In this document: one piece after another, positions 5,759 through 11,546 of the stretch
Layout: every line of letters begins with the position of its first letter
Numbering within the stretch: the stretch's first letter is position 1
From: Thermococcus sp.
GTDB lineage: Archaea; Methanobacteriota_B; Thermococci; Thermococcales; Thermococcaceae
Direction of reading: 5' to 3'
Assembly (NCBI GenBank): GCA_027035445.1
Contig: JALVUT010000158.1
Span: 1 to 11,589, forward strand
Length of the DNA stretch: 11,589 bases
Position numbers and translations under genes: made by a program
Notes under the pieces: generated by a model
What the model was told of the DNA's origin: nothing
What the model saw: the letters and a program-made list of their open reading frames with translations, nothing else
Databases searched by the model: none

Positions 5759-6526
5759 CTACGGAGCCGCTATGCCTTTGAATTCCCGTTTTAATAGGGC
5801 CCTCTCCTGGTTTCTTAGGGTTCTTTCATCAATCTCCACGATAACCATGGTATTGCTCACAAGGGAGTAATCCTTCAGGGAGGTGAGGAATTTGAAGACG
5901 CTCTCAAACCCGTTTTCGATGATTAGGTACTCAATACCATCCAGAAAAACGAGTTTCTCCCCCTTTTCCTGCATGAACTGCACAATCACATGGTTCAGGT
6001 ACTCAAGTCTTCTGGGGTGAACGGTGTTATCACCATCAACCTTGCTCAGCCACAGGACTAGGGCATCACATCCAAGAGAACGCCAGTAATCCTCTCTCTT
6101 CCGGCTGATGATTAAACTCCTTCTTCCCCTGGAAAGCTTGCAGATGGACTCGTCCTTTCCGGATTCCAGTAAAAACAGACCGGGGATGATGTCAAGCTCA
6201 ACCTCACCAATGGGGGTTTTTGAGAAATCCAACTTGAGCCTTACCCTTCCCCTCCTCACCATAAAGAGAACCAGGAAGATCAGGATAGAACCGAGAAACT
6301 CCCCGGAGGAACCGATAACATCCAAGACAGGGCTGGAAAGGCCGGTATTTTTAAGGATGTCGCTCCCAACATCGAGAAGGATAAATAACAATGCCATTAA
6401 AACCAGGTACCTCCATTTGACGCGCTCGTTTTCCATTGAGAAATAAAAAACATAGAAGGTTGCAAAAAGAGCAAGACCCAACAGTATCTCTCCAATATGG
6501 CTGAGTAACTGGAGCATATTATTCAC
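5759..6526 (-). CDS. DUF835 family protein with N-terminal membrane anchor
   Basis: The 255-residue protein begins with three membrane segments (about 11-31, 39-57, 74-90), a basic RRGR stop-transfer, a strand-rich linker, and a C-terminal DUF835 domain (about 113-250). The domain is recognised by KLVFLDGIEYLI (191-202), ENGFESVFKFLTSLKD (204-219) and TMVIVEID (226-233). DUF835 looks like a RecA/KaiC-type core in strand pattern but has no Walker A motif, so ATP hydrolysis is not expected; its function is unknown. The start is uncertain: GTG at 6526 overlaps the TGA of the broken DUF257 gene (GTGA), while an ATG at 6517 is the other choice. Neither has a strong ribosome-binding site, so translation probably depends on coupling to the DUF257 frame upstream. 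Confidence 0.83.
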   Translation of the reverse strand: MNNMLQLLSHIGEILLGLALFATFYVFYFSMENERVKWRYLVLMALLFILLDVGSDILKNTGLSSPVLDVIGSSGEFLGSILIFLVLFMVRRGRVRLKLDFSKTPIGEVELDIIPGLFLLESGKDESICKLSRGRRSLIISRKREDYWRSLGCDALVLWLSKVDGDNTVHPRRLEYLNHVIVQFMQEKGEKLVFLDGIEYLIIENGFESVFKFLTSLKDYSLVSNTMVIVEIDERTLRNQERALLKREFKGIAAP

Positions 6527-7165
6527 GTTTTTATTTCTACCCCTTCAACCTCATTGTTTATTGACTTTACAATTGAGAACCTAAACTCCCTCTCCTTCCT
6601 GATCACTCTAACCACGGTGGTGGCGATCTCCTCAAGGCACGGCAGAACCCACGGGTTGCTTCTGTTGATCAACTCCTCGTTAACGAAGAAGAAGGCGATC
6701 CTACGTTCGTCTCCCGTGTAGGATAAGATTGCGTTAAGGGTGGTGAGGATTTCCCTTCTGGAGTTAAAGATTAGGAAGAGTTTCTCAATGCCCAATGCGG
6801 GGTTAACTATCGCCCCCCCCCCCCGAGAGAAGGGGATCAAAAACGCGCTCGTAGTTACTCCTCCGAACCGTAGCTTCCTTTATTCCAATGCTCTCCATAA
6901 TCCGGCCAACATTCAGCCTGCCGCCTTCCTTAATAACCCTGGCCTCGTCTACTAGGCTCGTATCAAGACCTGCCAGCTTTAAGTGAACCCTGTAAAGGTA
7001 CAGGGTGTCAAGGATATCATCGATCAGCACTGGGTAACCCCTCTTCTTGGCCCACTGTAATAGATGATAGAGACCCAACGCCGGGCTGGTGGTGGGGTCG
7101 TGCTCGATTAACGTGGTCTCTCCAGGCTCAAGGGCATCCCAAAGTCTATAAATAACACCTTCCAT
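6523..7165 (-). pseudogene. DUF257 family gene split by a frameshift at a 12-G run
   Basis: From the ATG at 7165 (GGGGGAT about 5 bases upstream, promoter at 7202-7213) the frame reads 113 DUF257-like residues, then enters a run of 12 G (6813-6824) and stops at 6803 after 120 codons. The remaining DUF257 sequence, NPALGIEKLFLIF to the TGA at 6523, continues in another frame. Removing one G (or adding two) joins them into a 213-residue protein reading LLSGGGAIVNPALG across the join. Alignment with the intact paralogue at 7220-7906 supports this: ARVIK, the L-A-G-(I/L)-(S/D)-T-S segment, G-(I/L)-EK and SIN match on both sides. Neither part has a Walker A motif. It may be a phase-variable gene, a programmed frameshift, a real pseudogene or a sequencing error. 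The downstream DUF835 start overlaps its final stop. Confidence 0.85.
6813..6824. repeat. Homopolymer C12 (G12 on the coding strand)
   Basis: Twelve consecutive C on the plus strand, by far the longest single-base run in the window, sit inside the DUF257 reading frame and coincide with the point where the frame changes. Such runs are prone to slippage in replication, transcription, translation and sequencing. Confidence 0.97.
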
Positions 7166-7201
7166 AACAGATCCCCCTTTGGTATATGTTGCCCTGTTCC
7201 A

Positions 7202-7213
7202 TTTATTTATACC
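7202..7213 (-). promoter_or_regulatory. Promoter of the broken DUF257 gene
   Basis: The minus strand reads GGTATAAATAAA, a strong TATA box about 42 bases before the ATG at 7165. It begins 7 bases after the stop of the upstream DUF257 gene, so the second paralogue and DUF835 can be transcribed separately from the first. Confidence 0.72.
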
Positions 7214-7219
7214 TTGCGG

Positions 7220-7906
7220 TTACTCTGCAAGATACTCTTGGAGTCCCTGGGCCATGATCTTTAGCTCCTCTCCATACTCCGAGAAATTGATAGACTTGAG
7301 GGTCTTGAGGATCATCTCACCCTCTAGGAGTTCAACCTTAAAAACCCTGCTCACCTCTTCCCTTAGCTCTTTAACTGTTTTTTCTTCTATAAGGTCAGTG
7401 TTTATGAAAAATATGCGAGATCTTCTTTTATCACCCAGATATGGGCGAATTACAAGCCCAAAGAGTGCCTCCAGTTCCCTTGGCGTTTCCTCATACATTC
7501 TCAGCACCTTTTCAAGCCCAACTATCAGTCTGATGTGATATCCTTCGCTGATCTCTTCCAGAAGCTTATCGTAATGGCTTTTCCAGACCGGGATATCACT
7601 ATCAAGACTAACTCTACCGATTACGTTTCCAGTTTTTAAAGTTCCACCCAGTTTTATAACCCGGGCATTATCTATCATACTCGTGCTGATCCCCGCAAGG
7701 GTTAGATGGGTTTTGAAAACATGGAGCTGATCTAGGGCATCCACTATCACAAAAGAAGGCCCTTTTTCCTTCAGGTACTTCAACAGAATCTGGAAGAGCA
7801 GGTGAATCGGTTCATATGAGGAGTACTCTACAAGGATGTCTTCTCCCCTTCCAATGGTTTCCGCGTAATCAAAGAGCGATGCCTTAAATCGTTCTGCTTT
7901 TTCCAT
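7220..7906 (-). CDS. DUF257 family protein (intact)
   Basis: The 228-residue soluble protein is a Thermococcales-specific DUF257 member. The layout resembles an inactivated RecA/KaiC-like domain: a first strand and loop (ILVEYSSYEP, 24-33) where a P-loop would stand but without GxxGxGK(T/S), then SFVIVDALDQL (51-61), a Walker-B-like strand ending in Asp, and later IRLIVGLEKVL (125-135) and SRIFFINTDL (163-172). Function is unknown; ATP binding is doubtful. The frame is open to 7933, but the ATG at 7906 follows GGGGGGT and is chosen. A promoter lies at 7936-7950. Its base use is more A+T-rich than genes to its left. It is the paralogue that shows the correct frame of the broken gene downstream. 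Confidence 0.85.
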   Translation of the reverse strand: MEKAERFKASLFDYAETIGRGEDILVEYSSYEPIHLLFQILLKYLKEKGPSFVIVDALDQLHVFKTHLTLAGISTSMIDNARVIKLGGTLKTGNVIGRVSLDSDIPVWKSHYDKLLEEISEGYHIRLIVGLEKVLRMYEETPRELEALFGLVIRPYLGDKRRSRIFFINTDLIEEKTVKELREEVSRVFKVELLEGEMILKTLKSINFSEYGEELKIMAQGLQEYLAE

Positions 7907-7935
7907 CCTACCCCCCTGTTGTAGTACACTCAATA

Positions 7936-7950
7936 ATTAAAAAATTTTGT
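7936..7950 (-). promoter_or_regulatory. Promoter of the intact DUF257 gene
   Basis: The minus strand reads ACAAAA then TTTTTTAATT, a T/A-rich TATA element about 35 bases before the ATG at 7906. The sequence around it is A+T-rich, so the exact box is uncertain. Confidence 0.5.
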
Positions 7951-8025
7951 GGTATATAATCCAAGAGATTGAGAAAACAAAAAGAAAAGATCCAGTAGCA
8001 CTCACATTTACCGGGCTATAATCTC

Positions 8026-8166
8026 ATGTTTGATCCATTGATTGAGGATATAGGGCACATTGAAGGAATTCTGATTTCCTTAACCCGCGTTGGGGGTTTC
8101 ATGGGGATTATTGCCCATCGGTATCCCGTCCCGGTAGGTTTTAGGTTAAGAACGTACCGGCTCTAA
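8026..8166 (+). CDS. Possible 46-residue open frame in the gap
   Basis: An ATG at 8026 opens 46 codons to a TAA at 8164-8166: MFDPLIEDIGHIEGILIS, then TRVGGFMGIIAHRYPVPVGF and a basic end. The composition looks protein-like, but no ribosome-binding site precedes it and I recognise no family. It could be a small protein, the remnant of a decayed gene, or chance. The imperfect hairpin at 8131-8160 lies within it. Confidence 0.2.
   Translation: MFDPLIEDIGHIEGILISLTRVGGFMGIIAHRYPVPVGFRLRTYRL
8131..8160. repeat. Imperfect inverted repeat, 10-bp arms and 10-base loop
   Basis: CCGGTAGGTT (8131-8140) and AACGTACCGG (8151-8160) pair at nine of ten positions around a 10-base loop. It lies 31 bases beyond the stop of the MBL gene at 8192. 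There is no T run after it in the minus direction, so termination is only a possibility; a protein-binding site is the alternative. Confidence 0.5.
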
Positions 8167-8191
8167 ACAGGTGTACGTGCAGTGGTTATTG

Positions 8192-8848
8192 TCAAATATT
8201 CAGTATGCTCCCTGTTTTTACTCCCACGAACTTCCCGGGGTACCTCTTTCTCACGTAGGCCTTCGCCTCATCGCCGGAGCAGTGGGCGGGAGCTATAAAC
8301 TCGGCCATCTCGGCGAGTCCCTCCAGCGTTCTCGGAGAGGGATAGTGGAAGCCTCCGATCACGAGGTGGGCTTTTTTGTAGCCAGAAATCTCAAGGACTG
8401 CCTTGGTAATCCTGTCCACACCCGGGTGGGAGCAGCCGACGATGACAACCAATCCGGAAGAAGTTTCCACGCCAGCCGCCTGCTCAAAGCCGTCCAGCGG
8501 GCCAGAAGTCCAGACTCCGTTGGTTATTTCCCCCGCATTGTGAATCTCAACGACCTTCAGTCCCCTGATTACTCCCCCAGGTGGGGTGTAGAGCCTCAGT
8601 CCGGGATTGAGCTCCGCTATGTAGGGAAAACCCCCGTAGTGGTCGCCGTGCCAGTGGCTCAGAACCGCGAAGTCAAGGTTTTTAAGCGAAACGCCTAAAA
8701 CCTCTGAGTTGTGGGTGAGGACACTCTCCTTAGTATCGGCGTCAAAGAGGAATCGGTGTTTCCCTTCACCCAGAAGGCTCCAGCCCCACTCGCTGAGGAG
8801 GCCCTTTGAAGGGACGTTGTCATTCAAAACCACAAACCTCGTGCTCAC
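8192..8848 (-). CDS. MBL-fold metallohydrolase, COG1237 type, paired with DUF364
   Basis: The 218-residue protein has the MBL metal ligands HWHGDH (65-70), GCSHPG (138-143), GGFH (165-168) and PAHCSGDEA (187-195). It is a second, shorter member of the group to which the MBL protein at 1333-2142 belongs. It differs in having FDADT (35-39) where the other has DTG, and HWHGDH rather than HGHYDH. The reaction is unknown. The GTG at 8848 overlaps the stop of the DUF364 gene (GTGA), with GGTGGGGG directly upstream. This overlap shows translational coupling and makes a shared role with the DUF364 protein likely. A hairpin at 8131-8160 lies after the stop. Confidence 0.87.
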   Translation of the reverse strand: MSTRFVVLNDNVPSKGLLSEWGWSLLGEGKHRFLFDADTKESVLTHNSEVLGVSLKNLDFAVLSHWHGDHYGGFPYIAELNPGLRLYTPPGGVIRGLKVVEIHNAGEITNGVWTSGPLDGFEQAAGVETSSGLVVIVGCSHPGVDRITKAVLEISGYKKAHLVIGGFHYPSPRTLEGLAEMAEFIAPAHCSGDEAKAYVRKRYPGKFVGVKTGSILNI

Positions 8849-9582
8849 ACCCCCACCACGTACTTCCTGTTGCCCTTCTCAAAGCCCTTGAAGGAGCCGA
8901 GCTTGAGACCGAGCAGGGCCTTCTCGATGTCAACGACCTTCATCGCCGCGAGGTGGGTCACTTTAGTCCCTTTCAGAAAGTCGGGGAGAAGCTGGCCGGT
9001 TGGGCCAGTCAATACGAAGAGTCTGGCCTTCTTTGCCCTGTCGATGAGCAGGTCTATCGTGCCGTTCACGAGACAGCTCGCACTCGCTATCACCACGTCC
9101 ATCTCCGGCAGAAGGTGGTACTCCAGCGCGTCGCTGTAGGTGTCTTTGTCCCAGAGCTTGGCGTTCCTCTCGAAGACGAAGGTTTCAATGCCTCTCTCGC
9201 GCAGTGCATTTGTCAGCGGCGGCATGTTGCCTATCATTGCAATTTTACCAGTGTTTTCCGGCAACAGATTGAGGACGTCGCTCCACTTTGCCCCGCTCAG
9301 GTCGATATGATACTGGGAGACAGCGTTTATAGCGGCCAAACCGAGGGTTCTCTCCACGACGTTCAGACTGTCCGCCTTTTCTATGAACGCTTTGATGGAA
9401 GGCTCCGCTATGGAGTTGCGGTAGCGCTGAACTTCCTCCGGCAGGGTCATCGCGACGCCAAGTGCTCTTCCTTCCGGACCTTCGGTGAGAACCCACGTGT
9501 ATGGCAGTGCGAAGCCGAAGTCAACCAGTTCAAGGCCCTCCGCGAACCTGAGAGCTTTCGTTTTGATATGGGTTAATAACAT
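8845..9582 (-). CDS. DUF364 protein with DUF4213-like N-terminus, putative heavy-metal chelation
   Basis: The 245-residue protein shows the two-domain layout of the family: an N-terminal domain ending in GLAAINAVSQ (81-90), a signature of it, and a C-terminal DUF364 domain with IGNMPP (117-122), FERN (137-140), SASCLVNGTID (167-177) and LTGPTGQLLP (191-200). The C-terminal domain is Rossmann-like and was named putative heavy-metal chelation by structural analogy; no reaction is proven. The frame is open to 9597, but the ATG at 9582 is chosen because GGAGGTGA lies 5 bases upstream. A TATA box at 9623-9631 precedes it. Its stop overlaps the MBL gene start, forming a two-gene operon. The likely task is handling a metal or metal cofactor, with MBL acting on a related compound; this is inference. 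Confidence 0.87.
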   Translation of the reverse strand: MLLTHIKTKALRFAEGLELVDFGFALPYTWVLTEGPEGRALGVAMTLPEEVQRYRNSIAEPSIKAFIEKADSLNVVERTLGLAAINAVSQYHIDLSGAKWSDVLNLLPENTGKIAMIGNMPPLTNALRERGIETFVFERNAKLWDKDTYSDALEYHLLPEMDVVIASASCLVNGTIDLLIDRAKKARLFVLTGPTGQLLPDFLKGTKVTHLAAMKVVDIEKALLGLKLGSFKGFEKGNRKYVVGV

Positions 9583-9622
9583 GCCCGTCACCTCCAAGCT
9601 CTTTTTATTTCGGGTGAAGGCA

Positions 9623-9631
9623 TCTTAAGTA
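9623..9631 (-). promoter_or_regulatory. Promoter of the DUF364-MBL operon
   Basis: The minus strand reads TACTTAAGA about 45 bases before the ATG at 9582. A second A+T-rich stretch (AAATAAAAAG, 9601-9610) is nearer the gene but too close for the usual archaeal spacing to a leader with GGAGGTGA. Confidence 0.5.
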
Positions 9632-9659
9632 TACCTGTACCCCTGAAGTTTTGGATATT

Positions 9660-9696
9660 ACCAAACGAAGACCTACAACTCGTTTTTGGGTTTGGT
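9660..9696. repeat. 7-bp perfect inverted repeat after the membrane-protein gene
   Basis: ACCAAAC (9660-9666) and GTTTGGT (9690-9696) flank 23 bases, just beyond the stop at 9702. It may form a weak stem in the 3' end of the three-gene operon's mRNA. There is no clear T run, so it is recorded as a repeat and not as a terminator. Confidence 0.35.
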
Positions 9697-9701
9697 GTAC
9701 C

Positions 9702-10235
9702 TCAGCTCATCCTTTGGTAGTACCTCCTAACCCTGTTCGCAACCTCAACCCCCAGGGCACCACCCAAAGCGCCGAATACCACGGATGTTGAGATACTCGG
9801 GACGATGCCGATCACCAGAAAGTTTAGCGGGATTCCGAGGGTAGAACCGACTATCAGGTTAACCCCCAACTTTGATAGGTTTGAGACTGCTCCGGCAAGT
9901 GCACCTTCCCATCCCCTCCTCAGTTTTAGGAAGAAAAGAATATCCAAGACCATACCCGGTAGAAGATACTTGAGAAAGTTAAAAGGGCCGAACTTGCCAA
10001 GGCTGAAGAGAACGGACAGGAGACCTGAGATAAGCCCCATAAAAGTTCCAGCGGATGGCTTCTCAACCAGCGACTTGCCCACAACCAAGAAAAACATCCA
10101 GTAGATTCCGGAATGTCCGGGAACGTGGATGGGAAGATCGAAGAGCTCCTTTGAAACTACGATAAAAGTGGCCATAAACGTCAGGAAAATTTGTTCAAAG
10201 TGGGAAAGTTTTTCCAACAACCTCCCACCGTCCAT
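9702..10235 (-). CDS. Multi-spanning membrane protein resembling ECF transporter S components
   Basis: The 177-residue protein has about five or six membrane segments (roughly 14-28, 43-53, 62-79, 87-104, 112-130, 138-165). Loop features HVPGHSGIYWMF (37-48), KPSAGTFMG (59-67) and LLPGMVLDI (91-99) resemble S components of energy-coupling-factor (ECF) vitamin or metal transporters such as the YkoE-like group, where similar Gly/Pro/His loops shape the ligand pocket. The match is by eye, and no energising ATPase or T component is nearby, so it would have to use a shared ECF module elsewhere. The ATG at 10235 overlaps the TiaS-like gene by 41 bases; it has only a weak GTGGAAAG upstream. It is the last gene of an operon with a lipoprotein and a TiaS-like protein. 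Confidence 0.62.
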   Translation of the reverse strand: MDGGRLLEKLSHFEQIFLTFMATFIVVSKELFDLPIHVPGHSGIYWMFFLVVGKSLVEKPSAGTFMGLISGLLSVLFSLGKFGPFNFLKYLLPGMVLDILFFLKLRRGWEGALAGAVSNLSKLGVNLIVGSTLGIPLNFLVIGIVPSISTSVVFGALGGALGVEVANRVRRYYQRMS

Positions 10236-10911
10236 TCTTTCTTTCCACGACTAAGTAAGGCTTTCCAGCTACCAGCAGAGGCCTGACCCATCCTCTGGTT
10301 TCCACAGGCTCGCACTCATCGAGAACCTGGCCCTCAGTGGAGACCACCCTGTATACACCTGAGTCTAAAATATCCCTAACTGAAACGATGCCCTTCAGGT
10401 CTCTTGTTCTCCCGAGCTCTATGAACCTCCCATCGTTTCCCGAGTACGCAAGACCCACAGAAGATAGGGCACCTATAACGCCCAGACCGCTACCACCGAT
10501 CTCTTCTAGGTGGATTTCGGATGACTTGGCTAAGTTATACGCTTCCTTCTTGCTCAGCACCTCCACTTTAGCCCTGAAACCGAAATTGACGACTTCATTC
10601 GGAATTTCATCATCATGGGCCACGCAGAGTCCTGGGTCGGAACCCTCCACGAAGTTCTCGATCATAAACTCGCGTGCGAGGGTCGTTATATACCCCTTCT
10701 CTTTCTTCTCGGCTTTAACGTGGATACAGGCCCCACTGTTGTGGGATGTGTATGGGATCAGCGGGCTCACCAAGAATTGATGTCTCGTAACCCCGTAGAC
10801 GTCATAGCCGTGTTTTTTTAATAGCCCCGCCAGTTTTCTTGCTCGGTGCCCCGTTCCCTTTGAATTTAAGTTGTCTGTGTCGTCTATCCCAATGTAGATC
10901 ACCCTGATCAC
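10195..10911 (-). CDS. Stand-alone TiaS-like protein (catalytic-domain homologue of tRNA(Ile2) agmatidine synthetase)
   Basis: The 238-residue protein has GIDDTD (8-13), the Asp-rich ATP/metal motif of TiaS, then PYTSHNSGACIHV (53-65), and the long conserved block with GGSGLGVIGALSSVGLA (139-155), SGNDGRFIELGRTRDL (157-172). TiaS joins agmatine to C34 of tRNA(Ile2) and is about 420 residues, with kinase, ferredoxin-like, OB-fold and zinc-ribbon domains. This protein covers only the first two, so it lacks the parts that hold the tRNA and is unlikely to be the housekeeping enzyme. It may phosphorylate or amidate a small molecule. The GTG at 10911 overlaps the lipoprotein stop (GTGA); a GTG at 10902, with GGTGAT just upstream, is an equally good start. 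It sits between a lipoprotein and a transporter-like gene. Confidence 0.78.
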   Translation of the reverse strand: MIRVIYIGIDDTDNLNSKGTGHRARKLAGLLKKHGYDVYGVTRHQFLVSPLIPYTSHNSGACIHVKAEKKEKGYITTLAREFMIENFVEGSDPGLCVAHDDEIPNEVVNFGFRAKVEVLSKKEAYNLAKSSEIHLEEIGGSGLGVIGALSSVGLAYSGNDGRFIELGRTRDLKGIVSVRDILDSGVYRVVSTEGQVLDECEPVETRGWVRPLLVAGKPYLVVERKNGRWEVVGKTFPL

Positions 10912-11309
10912 CCCAGTTTAATTTCATAGATATCCTTTATCCATTTGGACTTTGGAATGCTTTTACTTGCCATCTTCACCGTTCCACGGTGCGTAAAATC
11001 CAGGATCACGTCTTTTACCTGATTCCTTGTTAGTTCCATCTCGCCGTTCACCCCTACGAGTATGACCTTTTGATAGGAGAACCCTCTCAGCAAATCCTCA
11101 AGCGCCGGCCCCTCCTGCACCTTACCATCAACTGTGAACTCAACCATCTTAAACTTCTTGAGATCACTGAGGGTGTACTCCTTCAAGACCTGTCCGTTTT
11201 TTACGACCTTTACAGTATATCCCTGTCCTTCTTTTCCCCCGCTTATGCAACCTTCGGCGAGAACGGCCAGCACAAAAAGCCCGAGCAAGAGTAGGGCCCT
11301 TTTTCTCAT
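10908..11309 (-). CDS. Small secreted lipoprotein with sulfite-oxidase/molybdopterin-domain-like fold
   Basis: The 133-residue protein starts with MRKR, a hydrophobic helix (5-18) and a lipobox LAEGC with Cys21, so it should be exported and lipid-anchored outside the cell. The mature part has VKNGQVLKEYTLSDLKKF (36-53), a GPALEDLLRGF segment (67-77), VILVGVNGE (82-90) and SKSIPKSKWIKDIYEI (115-130). This order resembles small proteins related to the molybdopterin-binding domain of sulfite oxidase, but without the cofactor-binding Cys, so it more likely binds a ligand or partner than acts as an oxidoreductase. The likeness is judged by eye. The ATG at 11309 follows GGTGATC, and a promoter lies at 11341-11360. 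As first gene of the operon it may feed a ligand to the membrane protein encoded downstream. Confidence 0.75.
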   Translation of the reverse strand: MRKRALLLLGLFVLAVLAEGCISGGKEGQGYTVKVVKNGQVLKEYTLSDLKKFKMVEFTVDGKVQEGPALEDLLRGFSYQKVILVGVNGEMELTRNQVKDVILDFTHRGTVKMASKSIPKSKWIKDIYEIKLG

Positions 11310-11340
11310 ATCAGATCACCGGGCAGAAATGGGTAGCGGG

Positions 11341-11360
11341 GTTTAAAACACTTTGCATAA
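11341..11360 (-). promoter_or_regulatory. Promoter with TTATGCAAA element, lipoprotein operon
   Basis: The minus strand reads TTATGCAAA (11352-11360) and then GTTTTAAAC (11341-11349), a TATA box about 36 bases before the ATG at 11309. The box also matches GTTnnnAAC, half of the SurR consensus, but the third part of that site is missing. Confidence 0.6.
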
Positions 11361-11388
11361 ATTATACTGTTTAATTAAACGGTTGTGT

Positions 11389-11457
11389 TTACAAAATAGT
11401 TCGAAAATAGGTCAAGTCTGGAACGGCTTCTCCCGCGTTTTCAGTTGTTTCCTTCAT
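11389..11457 (-). CDS. Possible 22-residue open frame
   Basis: An ATG at 11457 opens 22 codons ending at 11389; the peptide begins MKETTENAGEAVPDL. GGGGGTG lies 6 bases before the ATG, a well placed ribosome-binding site, but no clear TATA box was seen upstream and no family is recognised. It is divergent from ABCE1. Confidence 0.22.
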   Translation of the reverse strand: MKETTENAGEAVPDLTYFRTIL

Positions 11458-11507
11458 GGTCTGCACCCCCGGTTGGACTTCAGTAACATGCGAAGTATCC
11501 CGCAACC

Positions 11508-11516
11508 CTTTAAAAC
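11508..11516 (+). promoter_or_regulatory. Promoter of ABCE1
   Basis: CTTTAAAAC preceded by CGCAACC is a good BRE/TATA pair; the start site is expected near 11537, leaving a short leader with GGTGGTGA before the ATG at 11547. Confidence 0.65.
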
Positions 11517-11546
11517 CCTCTCCCTCAGCCTAACCCGGTGGTGAGA

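Noticed and set aside
8806..9576. 256-codon plus-strand frame opposite the DUF364 gene
   Set aside because: It is antisense to a clearly recognised gene with motifs and ribosome-binding site. The long frame is a by-product of codon use.
11341..11349. SurR regulator site (GTTnnnAACnnnnnGTT) at the lipoprotein promoter
   Set aside because: Only the GTTnnnAAC part is present, and it coincides with the TATA box; the downstream GTT is missing on both strands.
11401..11500. C/D box small RNA upstream of ABCE1
   Set aside because: CTGA words occur on the minus strand, but no convincing RTGATGA C box stands at the required distance.
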